Positions 47,995 to 62,500 of a stretch of 64,000 nucleotides of DNA are shown in pieces. The notes under the pieces were generated by a model. It did no database searches and was not told where the DNA came from. It saw only the letters and a program-made list of their open reading frames with translations. Each line of letters begins with the position of its first letter. Position 1 is the stretch's first letter. The DNA is from Haliotis asinina (taxonomy: Eukaryota > Mollusca > Gastropoda > Lepetellida > Haliotidae), in contig NC_090281.1 in the NCBI RefSeq assembly GCF_037392515.1, positions 55,716,753-55,780,752 of the forward strand, read 5' to 3'. The translations under genes and the position numbers were made by a program.

Positions 47995-48465
47995 TTTGAT
48001 GTTATTTTCATTGCTATTGTATTGACATCAACATAAATGATGTCGTCCTTCACTTTCTGTTTATTCTACAGACTATCACACAATGTTATGAATAAACAAC
48101 ATGACACAGATCATGATATTACTATTTTATTTGACAAAATCTGTGATATATATCCATACTATGAACTATCATCAGAAGTTAAAGCCAGCACAAACCCAAT
48201 GATGATTCAATGAATAACCTTTCCATTTTTGTGAAATATATATCCTTAATTTCTAAATACAATTGTGATTTTATGTACAAATGAAGAACATTTTCCCCCA
48301 ACTTATTCCAGGCACCTACAAGATATTTTTAACCAAATTCTGCCTACAGTAAAATGGTATAAATGATACACTTACACCGTATTTATTATAGTGTTGATTG
48401 TTCTTACACTCAAGCATAAACCTGAAAATACTCTTTACAATAAATAAAATATGTGAAACTCAGTG

Positions 48466-48785
48466 ACATTTAGATTAGTTTAAGGGGGTAGAAACGAGTC
48501 TATTATTTGAAAAAAAAAGGATACTTCAAGACTGCATAATCATTTCATTTTCACTCTTTCATGCAATGGTATATTCAATAAGAAAACATATATATTCATG
48601 GATGTGTGTGGACTTCAACGACACCATAAATTGGTAATGAACACATTTAGATTAGTTAAGGCAGGTGAAAACCAACCCATAAGAGAAGGCCCTTCTTGCA
48701 AGATCTTTTTCATTTATACTCTTTCACGAAATGGGACATTTCAAAGAAAAAAATATATATTCATGGATGTGTGTGGACTTAGGCA
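48466..48785 (+). repeat. Imperfect tandem duplication, ~175-bp unit
   Basis: Two copies (about 48466-48617 and 48640-48785) share TTTAGATTAGTT, CTCTTTCA-GCAATGG-like segments and ATATATATTCATGGATGTGT + GTGGACTT. Function unknown. Confidence 0.65.
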
Positions 48786-49148
48786 AACCTGTGAACAGAG
48801 TATGAGCTTGCTGAGGAGTATTATCTTGTAGATATGTTTCAAGTGATGAAGGGAACCCTACTTTTCCACAAACTACCCTTAAACCATTGCAGGGTCATTG
48901 TAGTGTTCACTGAATAAGAAAGTCACGAACAGAAGAAATCAGTGTGCAGAAACATTATTCAGTATTTGTTTTCTTTGTTCTGCCATGAAATGATGACAAG
49001 TTACATTTAATTTTCTGTTTTATTAAGAAATCATGGGACCACCATAACCATGATAATTTTCTGGATGTCCAGCAAAGTTGTCTTCTGTGACTGAATCACT
49101 GTGCTGCTGACCATCCTCTACAATATGTTTTTTGTGTAATAACACAGC

Positions 49149-49232
49149 ATTCTCTACCCACAGAAGTTACTTGTCACATCTTCCTACGAACGTAGGAAGA
49201 TATGACAAGTAACCACTGTGGGAAGAGAATGG
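49149..49232. mobile_element. Near-perfect hairpin, ~83 bp
   Basis: ATTCTCTACCCACAGAAGTT + ACTTGTCACATCTTCCTACG is followed at once by its inverse (CGTAGGAAGATATGACAAGT...). The centre is almost loop-free. It could be a tiny MITE or a structured RNA element; nothing decides. The flanking 49235-50360 stretch shows no supported gene. Confidence 0.55.
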
Positions 49233-50516
49233 TAACACTGTTACATTTTGCCAAGTTACATTTTGAATTCTGAACAATCAAAGCCTGCCCCTTTCCCAGA
49301 ATGTCAATGGTATTGACTATGATCAACAACATACACTACCCATATTGATGTAGTGACAAGTCTTATTCTGTTGCAAGTCTGTACTGAGTGTCTGTGGGTG
49401 CAAATGGATGAACTACTTGTAAAGTGTTGAGTGCCGCAGTGGCCAAGTGTGAACAGGAGGTGTGGACAGATCTATCACAGGCTTCAGGAAACCAACAGCA
49501 GCCAAACTATGACATACATCAGAGAGACCCCAAGACCACAACATCCTCATTAGAGATCAACCCATCCTTGATATCTCCAGGGTATATGGTCTGATAAATC
49601 TCCACTGTACCCTGGATGCATCTACGGCAAATTTATTACCTCCCTTGGCTGGCTTTTTATCCAATCAGGTGTCTGCCAAGTTGAACATACTAATCACGAC
49701 TCACTTTCACTTCTTAAATTGTCTAAATGATTGAACCTGACAACACAAATCATGCAGAGGTACTGACAGAAAGAGGTAGAAGGAGTTCTTGCATACTAGT
49801 ATGTTTTTTTTCAAGTTACGAACTTGTCATTTTGTCTGAATGATTTCCCAAAATCTGAGTCGCACTGCAAACAACTCTTCACATATGCGACTGCTATCTT
49901 TATTGACACTGGTAAGCTCGGTTGTAACAAAGGCTTAGCTGATAGGCTACTGTTAGAATATGGAGCCAGCAAAGGGAGCTAATAAAGTTATCACGCCGTT
50001 GAAGTGAAGATTTATCAGAATGCATGCCTTGGAAATATAGAGGATGAGATCATCCAACAAACTCGAACATATCATGTTACATTCATCAACATTGCAACCA
50101 CACCACCAGCCCCACGGCCTAGATACCACCCTATAAACAACAGTTCCTAAAATGCCTCTTGAAGACATAGATTAATGAATGAGTGTATCTATGTTTATGT
50201 GTTATAAAAGAATGCATTTAGCTATAAAATATGTAACAAGTTTTCGGTCTCAATTATGACAGGCTGCACAAATTATCCACAACAAAATCATGACGTAAGC
50301 CAGTAAACTTCTCTCTCAAAATACAGATATCAGATAAGCTGATAAGAATGCTTGCTTGTCTATGCTAAGAAACTCAGAACGCATGAATGCTGATGAGAAA
50401 TTCTCTTTCTTCTAAGATCTCCAAGCGCACAGGTATTGCACCAGAGTAAATCTCTGATTTTAATGTTTGCAAGCAGGGAAAGTGATGACATGTCTTGTCT
50501 TCCATTAGAATTCACG

Positions 50517-53500
50517 TCATACTTCGTTGACTGTCTTCTTCTTGCGTTTTTCTGAAAAGATAAATAACAATGAGAATTTAACAGTAACAACAGCAAAAAA
50601 TGCAATTATCTCACAAATGCAGTTATAATTAAATTTATATTATTCTGTATTCTGACATAGCCCCCAAAGATGCCTGCAAACCTGACAAGAGTGATGTGTT
50701 GCATGTAATTACCTTGCACACATCTGGGTTTTTTCGAACTGCTCCAGCGTTGACTGGCTTTACACTTGGTTGCCGGTTTCCCTATCATGACATAGCCTTT
50801 GTTACACGTAAACATACAACGTTGTTTGAATGGTACAGAGTTCGTCAGACACACTGGGGGCTGGACACTGCCATTTTTTGGTTCTGTTAAAGCAGGACAG
50901 TATACTCCTGGAAAATATAATTGGATCTGATATGAAACCCAGGCTAATGTAACTTTCATGTTTAAATAACAAAATGGGGGCCCCTACTCTGTGGCTGCAG
51001 ACCTTTATAATTTCTGACAGTGGTCAGTGAGTGGGTTTAGATAAATTTTGATTTATTGAAATATTTCAGTTTAATCACTGATAACAATTTTCATGAGGAA
51101 GGATGCGAACTGCGACCTGATTTCTTAAAACCTTTTGAAGTCTGGGTTTTCACATAAGTCTGAGTTTTAATTCAAATTTGAGAAAATTCAGCAAAATTAA
51201 TTTCTAGAGTTCAGGTCATCTGGGTGAAGGTGAGGTGAAATGGGGTTAAATGGTTTACAATATTTTGCTCAGATGATGAGATGCTTTGTGTGGCTGCCTG
51301 TACTAACCCAGACTTGAGCTGGTTTTACACTGCCAGCTCACTGAGATTCCATGCCGCAGTGAAGAATGAATACCTGACACCAAGCAGACCAGTACTTCTT
51401 GTATCCATCTAATAAAGTGCCAGGCAGAGACCCAACAACCAAGTACCATATTTTAATGTCTATTGGCATGACGTGGCCGGGCATCAACCTGTGACCTTCC
51501 ACTCTTCAGAGGGATGTTCTAACAACACCACTGAGCTGATTGGTCATCTAGGTTTACTCCGTGAGGGAAACCCACTAATGACTGAGTTGGGTTTTACGCC
51601 ACTTTTAGCAATATTTCAGCAATTTCAGGGCAGGAGACACCAGATGTGGTCTTCACACATTGTACCTATGTGTGGAATAAAACTCCGGTCATTAAGCATA
51701 AGGAGGTAACCCTCAGGGTACCCCACAACCCTTAAATTCACAAGATACATGATAATAAACAGGTGTCCTGTTGATACAGCTTTCTTAGTGACCTATGACT
51801 AAAGTCACACCATCATAAAGGTATTCTTGATGCTGTTGTAAACCTATCGCAATGTTCAAATAAATACATGGTGTCATCTTTTTCACTAGCATCTGGCATT
51901 CCTAATGTTCTTGTTTTGTACAAGTTTTATTGTACAGCTGTTGCAGTTTGTAATTGTATCCACAGAGAATTGAAAACATAACTCATAAGAAAATGTGCCA
52001 AATTATTTTGGCAAAAGTTATTTGCATGTGGCACAGTGGCAGGGCATCACAAGAACATGTGAAAAATATCGAAAGCATGTAGTCATATCACACACTACTA
52101 TATAGCACTGACCATTCTGTGACAAACTGTTGAAAACCAAAACCAGCAGTCTGAATTATTATGTTAGGAATTATTTTCATGACACTGTCGAACTAAAACA
52201 AGCAATGAAGCACAGTGTGATCAGTCAACTGTTTACATATAGTTTAAGTCTGTGTATTTGATATATCATCCTCTGTATCCCAGAATCTTGATTTTCACAC
52301 CTCCTACACTAAACCCTGAATCCATTCACATGTTACTGAAGGATCACACATCAAACAATTTACTTCTCAACCCATCAGACTGCATACACACTCACACGTT
52401 ATTTCACAATACCTAACAACACCTGCAACCCTGAAACTTGGAATGTTTATATACTGAGCAAGCATACCCTGACAGTGAGGCTGGGATCCCGACCATGTGC
52501 TGTTGGCTTGACAACTCCGATACCGCAGACCAATCAGCTCAAATCCACGTGAACAGCGAAAGGAGCAGATTGTCCCCTTTTTCAGTTTGCTGAGAGCGAG
52601 GGGGGACGTGCAGGCAGGGGGCCAGATGCGACCATTGGGAAAGCGTTTCAGTGTGGGGCAAGTCACACCTGTGAAATATCATCAACATTCTGTCCATTAT
52701 CAACACTTCATGGTTTTGTGTGAATATTTGGTTGGGGATGAATATATGTGAGGAATTGTAAGGCCAATCCTCACTATAAACAAAACTCCACACAAATATT
52801 CATGTTGCCTCACTTTTCTTGTTCATGAAGAATTCTTCCTCTTGACATCATTGTAGTGGTTCCCCAGAAAAATATTTTTCCATTTACAGTCAAATCACGG
52901 TGAGTCGAATGCCAGCATCTCATCGGGATTTGACTGTAATTTGATTACTAGTTTGATTCTATTCCTGTCCCAATTCAACCCTCTGCACAAACCATCACTA
53001 CTTACACATAAACAAGCCAAGAATACGTACGTCTACAGGACTTCTTGTCATCTTGCAGTGTGTAGGATTGGCGACAGGTGCAGGAGAAGCTCCCAGGGGA
53101 GTTGATACACCGATGTTCACAGCCGCCGTTCTCCTTGTCACATTCGTTGATGTCTACAAACAGTCATAAAGAACAACTTTAGGCACCATAACTCTCATCT
53201 TACTGCAGCGTCATGAACACTGAAGTGCACACATGTATGGAATGGGGAAAGAACAACATGCATGGATGTACACAGGAATTAAATCAGTATTCTGGGTGAA
53301 TGGTAAAAACAACTGGGAAATCTGTCAGTTCTTATGTGTGTTATCGGTGCATACATTTAGTTTTTGTCTTGACTTCATATGTTCACATACACTGAGAGAG
53401 TGAGTTTAGTTTCATGTTGCTTTAAGCAATATTCCAGAAATATCACAGTCGCTCGTATACACCAGAAATGGGCTTCACACGTTGTACCCATGTGGGGAAT

Positions 53501-56500
53501 CAAACTCAGGCCTTCAGTGTGACCAGCAAATGCTTGAACCACTGAGGTACCCAAATGCCCCTGTTTACATGCAGAGAGAAAAGCATCTAAATACATCAAC
53601 ATTAGTTTTTAAAAGTTCAAAACTAAGTCTCGTTGACATATGTCATATTTGGGATTTCACTTTCTTAGTAAAGTACAAATTCTAGTACTTTTTTTGGTTG
53701 AGTCCCATCCGGGATTCGAACCCGCACCCTCAGAGTAAGGCACCTAATCGCCAGCACACAAAGTCAGCCGCCTAGCCCGCTCAGCCACCGCGACTTCCAC
53801 AAAAATGAAAGTCGGACAACTGGTAGTTTAGACTGCGTAGGTTGTGTACCCCTCTGATGAGTGTAAATTGGCACGGCTCCCAAGGCCGAAAGCTATGATT
53901 ACACGATGCCATTTAGAAAGTGGTCAAATGCGACATATGTCATATTTGGGATTTCACTTTCTTAGTAAAGTACAAATTCTAGTACTTTTTCCGGTTGAGT
54001 CTCATCCGGGATTCTTTACTAAGAACCGAAAAAAGTACTAGAATTTGTACTTTACTAAGAAAGTGAAATCCCAAATATGACATATGTCGCATTTGACCAC
54101 TTTCTAAATGGCATCGTGTAATCATAAGTCTTGTTGAGTCATTAAAATATCATAAGCAGCTACATATACTGATTGGTGAGAGAGTGTAGTATGAAAGCTT
54201 AACATGAATTATTTTGCATTTAACCTGGTATTAAGTGGTATACCAGCTTTATCAAGGCAGCCTATAATAGACTGAGATCAGGATGTCGACAGCATCATAA
54301 ATGGCCTCTGACGATAAGTATGAGTAGTAGGGACTTAGTAAGCCCTCAGCGCCTAACACTCTGTGTTGGGATTTTGTTTTCTGCAGTCAGCACTGACAAA
54401 CTGTGTGATGGCAGCTTGCAAATAATTAAGTCTGGACAAGATTATCAAGTGACTGATATTATCAACAACATACAATTATCTGTAATGTGATGACAAGTAT
54501 TAACCGTGTCATCAAGCAGAGCCTCTGATCCATAAATATGAAGTTGAACAATTATTATATGGGTACATGTACTTATATAGCACTATAGTCCATTCCGAAC
54601 ACTCAAAAAGCTTCCTTGTTTTTCCCTCAATCATTGGATGTTATTTCAGCAAAGAATTTAACAATTATTATATGGGTACGTGTATCTATATAGCACTATA
54701 GTCCATTCCGAACACTCAAAAAGCTTCCTTGTTTTTTCCTCAATCACTGGATGTTATTTCAGCAAAGAATTTAACAATTATTATATGGGTACATGTACTT
54801 ATATAGCACTATAGTCCATTCTGAACACTCAAAAAGCTTCCTTGTTTTTTCCTCAATCACTGGATGTTATTTCAGCAAAGAATTTAACAATTATTATATG
54901 GGTACATGTACTTATATAGCACTATAGTCCATTCCGAACACTCAAAAAGCTTCCTTGTTTTTCCCTCAATCATTGGATGTTATTTCAGCAAAGAATTTAA
55001 CAATTATTATATGGGTACGTGTATCTATATAGCACTATAGTCCATTCCGAACACTCAAAAAGCTTCCTTGTTTTTTCCTCAATCACTGGATGTTATTTCA
55101 GCAAAGAATTTAACAATTATTATATGGGTACATGTACTTATATAGCACTATAGTCCATTCTGAACACTCAAAAAGCTTCCTTGTTTTTTCCTCAATCACT
55201 GGATGTTATTTCAGCAAAGAATTTAACAATTATTATATGGGTACATGTACTTATATAGCACTATAGTCCATTCTGAACACTCAAAAAGCTTCCTTGTTTT
55301 TTCCTCAATCACTGGATGTCATTTCAGCAAAGAATTTAACAATTATTATATGGGTACATGTACTTATATAGCACTATAGTCCATTCTGAACACTCAAAAA
55401 GCTTCCTTGTTTTTTCCTCAATCACTGGATGTTATTTCAGCAAAGAATTTAACAATTATTATATGGGTACATGTACTTATATAGCACTATAGTCCATTCC
55501 GAACACTCAAAAAGCTTCCTTGTTTTTCCCTCAATCATTGGATGTTATTTCAGCAAAGAATTTAACAATTATTATATGGGTACGTGTATCTATATAGCAC
55601 TATAGTCCATTCCGAACACTCAAAAAGCTTCCTTGTTTTTTCCTCAATCACTGGATGTTATTTCAGCAAAGAATTTAACAATTATTATATGGGTACATGT
55701 ACTTATATAGCACTATAGTCCATTCTGAACACTCAAAAAGCTTCCTTGTTTTTTCCTCAATCACTGGATGTTATTTCAGCAAAGAATTTAACAATTATTA
55801 TATGGGTACATGTACTTATATAGCACTATAGTCCATTCTGAACACTCAAAAAGCTTCCTTGTTTTTTCCTCAATCACTGGATGTTATTTCAGCAAAGAAT
55901 TTAACAATTATTATATGGGTACATGTACTTATATAGCACTATAGTCCATTCTGAACACTCAAAAAGCTTCCTTGTTTTTTCCTCAATCACTGGATGTTAT
56001 TTCAGCAAAGAATTTAACAATTATTATATGGGTACATGTACTTATATAGCACTATAGTCCATTCCGAACACTCAAAAAGCTTCCTTGTTTTTTCCTCAAT
56101 CACTGGATGTTATTTCAGCAAAGAATTTAACAATTATTATATGGGTACATGTACTTATATAGCACTATAGTCCATTCTGAACACTCAAAAAGCTTCCTTG
56201 TTTTTTCCTCAATCACTGGATGTTATTTCAGCAAAGAATTTAACAATTATTATATGGGTACATGTACTTATATAGCACTATAGTCCATTCTGAACACTCA
56301 AAAAGCTTCCTTGTTTTTTCCTCAATCACTGGATGTTATTTCAGCAAAGAATTTAACAATTATTATATGGGTACGTGTATCTATATAGCACTATAGTCCA
56401 TTCCGAACACTCAAAAAGCTTCCTTGTTTTTTCCTCAATCACTGGATGTTATTTCAGCAAAGAATTTAACAATTATTATATGGGTACATGTACTTATATA

Positions 56501-59500
56501 GCACTATAGTCCATTCTGAACACTCAAAAAGCTTCCTTGTTTTTTCCTCAATCACTGGATGTTATTTCAGCAAAGAATTTAACAATTATTATATGGGTAC
56601 ATGTACTTATATAGCACTATAGTCCATTCCGAACACTCAAAAAGCTTCCTTGTTTTTTCCTCAATCACTGGATGTTATTTCAGCAAAGAATTTAACAATT
56701 ATTATATGGGTACGTGTATCTATATAGCACTATAGTCCATTCTGAACACTCAAAAAGCTTCCTTGTTTTTTCCTCAATCACTGGATGTTATTTCAGCAAA
56801 GAATTTAACAATTATTATATGGGTACATGTACTTATATAGCACTATAGTCCATTCTGAACACTCAAAAAGCTTCCTTGTTTTTTCCTCAATCACTGGATG
56901 TTATTTCAGCAAAGAATTTAACAATTATTATATGGGTACATGTACTTATATAGCACTATAGTCCATTCCGAACACTCAAAAAGCTTCCTTGTTTTTTCCT
57001 CAATCACTGGATGTTATTTCAGCAAAGAATTTAACAATTATTATATGGGTACGTGTATCTATATAGCACTATAGTCCATTCCGAACACTCAAAAAGCTTC
57101 CTTGTTTTTTCCTCAATCACTGGATGTTATTTCAGCAAAGAATTTAACAATTATTATATGGGTACGTGTATCTATATAGCACTATAGTCCATTCCGAACA
57201 CTCAAAAAGCTTCCTTGTTTTTTCCTCAATCACTGGATGTTATTTCAGCAAAGAATTTAACAATTATTATATGGGTACGTGTATCTATATAGCACTATAG
57301 TCCATTCTGAACACTCAAAAAGCTTCCTTGTTTTTTCCTCAATCACTGGATGTTATTTCAGCAAAGAATTTAACAATTATTATATGGGTACATGTACTTA
57401 TATAGCACTATAGTCCATTCCGAACACTCAAAAAGCTTCCTTGTTTTTTCCTCAATCACTGGATGTTATTTCAGCAAAGAATTTAACAATTATTATATGG
57501 GTACGTGTATCTATATAGCACTATAGTCCATTCCGAACACTCAAAAAGCTTCCTTGTTTTTTCCTCAATCATTGGATGTTATTTCAGCAAAGAATTTAAC
57601 AATTATTATATGGGTACGTGTATCTATATAGCACTATAGTCCATTCCGAACACTCAAAAAGCTTCCTTGTTTTTTCCTCAATCACTGGATGTTATTTCAG
57701 CAAAGAATTTAACAATTATTATATGGGTACGTGTATCTATATAGCACTATAGTCCATTCCGAACACTCAAAAAGCTTCCTTGTTTTTTCCTCAATCACTG
57801 GATGTTATTTCAGCAAAGAATTTAACAATTATTATATGGGTACGTGTATCTATAAAGCACTATAGTCCATCCCGAAAACTCAAAAAGCTTCCTTGTTTTT
57901 TCCTCAATCACTGGATGTTAATTTCAGCAGCACAACATATTACCAATCTGAACTCCCTGGGGACCATCAAGCTCTTGCAGCCACTTGCTGCATCAAGTTA
58001 ATGTGGCTTTCCCATCCAAATAAACACAAGAAGTTCAGGACCAACTGAAGCCCTGGCTTAACTAAAGTAAGATGACTGTACTGACCCATACAATTGATGC
58101 CCTCTGCTGGTGTCCCTGCAAAGCCCTTGGCACAGACACACTCCGTCATGGAAGTGCTGCCTTTTTGTAGAGTGAAGGATTTGGCAGGGCAGGGGACACA
58201 AGCTCGTCGGTTGGAGAACTTGGGGCTGAACGTTCCCAGAGGGCACACTGAAACACAAGTCATGGGTACTGAGAATGTTTACTGCATCCTTCTAGCATGA
58301 CTTCCAGTAAGAGTCTGCAGTTACAGGAAACTTCAGTTGAAACAAATTCAAAGAATCAGTAATTAAGGAGGAAAAGGATTTGGTGCAGATCACACGTCAT
58401 GACAGTGTTATCATCACCATTCCAGTCATGTTGAAACCAGTGACTGAAATCATGAGCAACAACCCACAACAAACCATCAAGAAAACTCTGACAACACTGT
58501 CATGCCATAAGCTCTTCTAGGGAGGTAAGCAAAGTGTATGATTCTAAATGAGAGACTAAGCATCTAACACGATGGCTTATCATCCCTCTGATACCAAACA
58601 TCCTCACCCCAGGACCACACTAATATTTTTCTGATCCATAAGTATGAAAAGGATCATCATTTATTAATATATGAGAGTCCAGCGTTGGCAGTGAGACAGT
58701 CTTAATATGTTAGGTAAACAAGTATTAGTTAACAAGAAAGTTTACATTTGCATCCTGCGCCATCATAGTAGTAGCCGGGTCTACATTCACAGCGGTAGGT
58801 GCCTCGTAGGTTCACGCACTTGTGGTCGCAGATGTTCGGGATAAGACACTCGTTTTTATCTGAAACAAGCAGGGAGTTTAGGGTGAGAGCAGTGAAATGA
58901 CCATATTCTGATCTTATGGGTCATGGATCATGAATATGATTGCTGCTGATCCTCTCATGACTGGTGATCGCTTCAGTTTCTGGTATCACAGAACATCACA
59001 GAACATCACCAACATCAGAGAACATCATCAACATCACAGAACATCATCAGCATAACAGAACATCATCAGCTTCACAGAACACCATCAGCATCAAAGAACA
59101 TCACCAGCATTACAGAACATCACTAGCCTCACAGAACATCATCAACATCACAGAACATCATCAGCATCACAGAACATCACCAGCTTCACAGAACACCATC
59201 AGCATCAAAGAACATCACCAGCATTACAGAACATCACTAGCCTCACAGAACATCATCAACATCACAGAACATCATCAGCATCACAGAACATCACCAGCTT
59301 CACAGAACATCACCAGCATCACAGAACATCATCAACATCACAGAACATCATCAACATCACAGAACATCACCAGCATCACAGAACATCACCAACATCACAG
59401 AACATCATCAGCATCACAGAATATCATCAGCATCACAGAACATCAACATCACAGAACATCACCAGCCTCACAGAACATCATCAGCATCACAGAACATCAT

Positions 59501-62500
59501 CAGCATCACAGAACATCATCAGCCTCACAGAACATCACCAGCCTCACAGAACATCATAAGCATCACAGAACATCATCAGTATCACTTACAACACTATCAG
59601 ACACCATGGCACAAGACATCTAACAAAACAGTCGACAGAACAGCACTAGATATAAAAGTATGCAATCTACATAGCATGTCACCAACACAGGCTTTTTGCA
59701 GTTGTTCATTCTGACACATTTGCAAACAGTGTACAGGTGACTTCAGTTTCAGAGAACCATTTACATATACCAAAACTGAAAAGATGACAAGCATACACTG
59801 TTACTTGTTCACTGTTTCTGTGTGGGCTTCACATATCCCGGCCAACACGTCCCGTCCTTCCACTTACCGTAACACTTGCGACCATTTTCAGACATCACAA
59901 GTCCAGTTCCTCGACACCGACACTTGTAGGAACCATATGTGTTCTTACATAAATCTTGACATGGGGAAAATCGAATACACTCATTGATATCTGAAATAAT
60001 ACACAGACTTATCAGTATCTTGACATCGTGACCCATCTGAGATTAAGTTTTGAATGGTATTTAGGAGTGATAAGGGGAACAACTAAATTCTGAAATGGAA
60101 CTTGTGAGTTCAAAGTGAAATCATTTGGTGAAGGAGAACAGATATACTAAGAAATATTGTGTTCTTTACAAAACAGAACTTGACATTCATATAGCCCCTA
60201 ACGCTTTGCTGTAATACTCCATAAAATTGATAATAGCAGAGTAAAACACAACTGACTCGCTCACTCACTCACTCACTCACTCACTCACTCACCTTGAGCT
60301 GGAAGGGAATGTAATCTGCTTTAGTTGTTACCTACCAACACATTTCTTTGTGTCATAGTGGTATTTTTCAAATCCAGCTTTCTGACATTCACAGTTGAAG
60401 GAGCCGATAGTATTGATGCAGACGTCATCACAGCCGCCGTTGTCAGTGAGACACTCATCCTCATCTGCAGAAGACACATCTGCTCACAAATCTTACTCTC
60501 CATTTTTAACATGGATTTGGAATTTGGGCAACTGACCAAAATAAGATTTCAAAATGAATAAAGAGAGAGGGAGTTTTTCAGACCTTGAACAAGAAAATAC
60601 ATGCAACATTAAAACGTCCTGAAAGGTAAAAGCTGTAAAGGAACATTTTGAAAGTGCAGTTTCAAGAATCAATTACTACCTTAAACAGCCAGTCCATTAA
60701 TTACACCTTTCTTCTTGTTTGCACTTTTTCGATCCCCAATTTTGTCCCCTTACCTACTACCAGCAATTAAAAAGAAAAATATATATATATTTCAAAAAGA
60801 ATATACCTAGTTTTTACCAACCTACATGCAATTTTGGGTAAAATGTCTGTACCCTCCCCTCTCCCCTCCACAACAAAGGAAACCATGAGGAGAATATGTA
60901 TGTAAGTCATACCAATACATTCCTTGCCTCCCTGGGTCACGACGTAGCCAGTTGGGCACGTGCAGTGTGCTCCGCCAACTGTGTTGACACACTCGTGCGC
61001 GCAGCCGAAGTTGTTGTCTTCACATTCGTTAATGTCTGCAACATTGATTCTTGGTTTAGATATGCATATTGCAATGGATAATTTACATGCCACACTGACA
61101 TATTTCCGAACTAGTACTTTTAGCTAGTATTTATTATTTCAAATCCTACATGCAGTCATGAGGATTACCCGACCAATGTCTTCAGATAGTTACACAGAAC
61201 AGGTTGGTTTGGGTGTATGTTACATGGTGAAGTAAATTAGCATATAATGTGAGTGAGTGAGTGAGTGAGTGAGTGAGTGAGTGAGTGAGTGAGTGAGTGA
61301 GTGAGTGAGTGAGTGAGTGAGTGAGTGAGGTTCTCAGCAATATAGCAGCTATATGGCAACACTGTAAATAATCAAGTCTGGACTAGACAATCCAGTGATC
61401 AACAATATGAGCATTGATCTACATGCTCAAGGTGCTGGTAATTGTTTCCCTCAATTACTGGATGTCAATCTCAACGTCACTTCATATTATCAATCCTCAT
61501 CTCCCTGGGGAGTATACAACTCTTGCTGTGGCTAGGTGCACTGAGTTTATTGTGGTTCTCTCCTCTTAATGAGGTACCCAGTTCACAGCTGGGTGGACTG
61601 GGACACATAGTCACAGTACTTTGTCCAAGTTTACTGCACGTTGCTGTACCATCCTATCTAGTTAGTTGCCTCTCATGACAGTTACAAGCAGGCATGGATA
61701 ACTGAAGATCTTATGTGAATCTCACCTGTGTGATGTTGTCCTGACTTGTGTCAGACCAACACATACTTGTGAATCTCACCTGTGTGATGTTGTCCTGGGT
61801 TGTGTCAGATCAACACATACTTGTGAATCTCACCTGTGTGATGTTGTCCTGAGTTGTGCCAGACCAACACATACTTGTGAATCTCACATAAGTGATGCAG
61901 TCCTGGGTAGTGCCAGACCAACACATACATTTGAATCTCACTAATGTGATGTTGTACTGGATAGTGTCAGACCAACACATACTTGTGAATCTCACCTGTG
62001 TGATGTTGTCCTGGGTTGTGTCAGATCAACACATACTTGTGAATCTCACATAAGTGATGCAGTCCTGGGTAGTGTCAGACCAACACATACTTGTGAATCT
62101 CACTGATGTGATGTTGTCCTGAGTTGTGCCAGACCAACACATACATTTGAATCTCACTAATGTGATGTTGTACTGGATAGTGTCAGACCAACACATACTT
62201 GTGAATCTCACCTGTGTGATGTTGTCCTGAGTTGTGCCAGACCAACACATACATTTGAATCTCACTAATGTGATGTTGTACTGGATAGTGTCAGACCAAC
62301 ACATACTTGTGAATCTCACCTGTGTGATGTTGTCCTGAGTTGTGCCAGACCAACACATACATTTGAATCTCACTAATGTGATGTTGTACTGGATAGTGTC
62401 AGACCAACACATACTTGTGAATCTCACCTGTGTGATGTTGTCCTGGGTTGTGTCAGATCAACACATACTTGTGAATCTCACTGATGTGATGTTGTACGGA

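Noticed and set aside
50360-50605. An 81-codon reading of the terminal exon of the EGF/sushi gene
   Set aside because: The preceding exon ends in phase 1, so the in-phase reading is the short [11 protein letters not shown] tail; the longer frame would need a phase break.
25319-53153. Joining the sushi exon at 25.4 kb to the EGF/sushi gene at 50-64 kb
   Set aside because: That gene has its own stop at 50517, and two other minus-strand genes lie between. The 25.4-kb exon fits in phase with the receptor exons on both sides.
53697-53790. A functional tRNA-Leu/Ser gene on the minus strand
   Set aside because: A- and B-boxes are good, but the sequence continues into a SINE body that recurs twice within 300 bp, and the cloverleaf is not clean.
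58964-59623. 219-codon plus-strand frame rich in His, Ser, Thr and Gln
   Set aside because: It is the translation of a 19-bp minisatellite with no stops in any plus frame, lying in an intron of a minus-strand gene.
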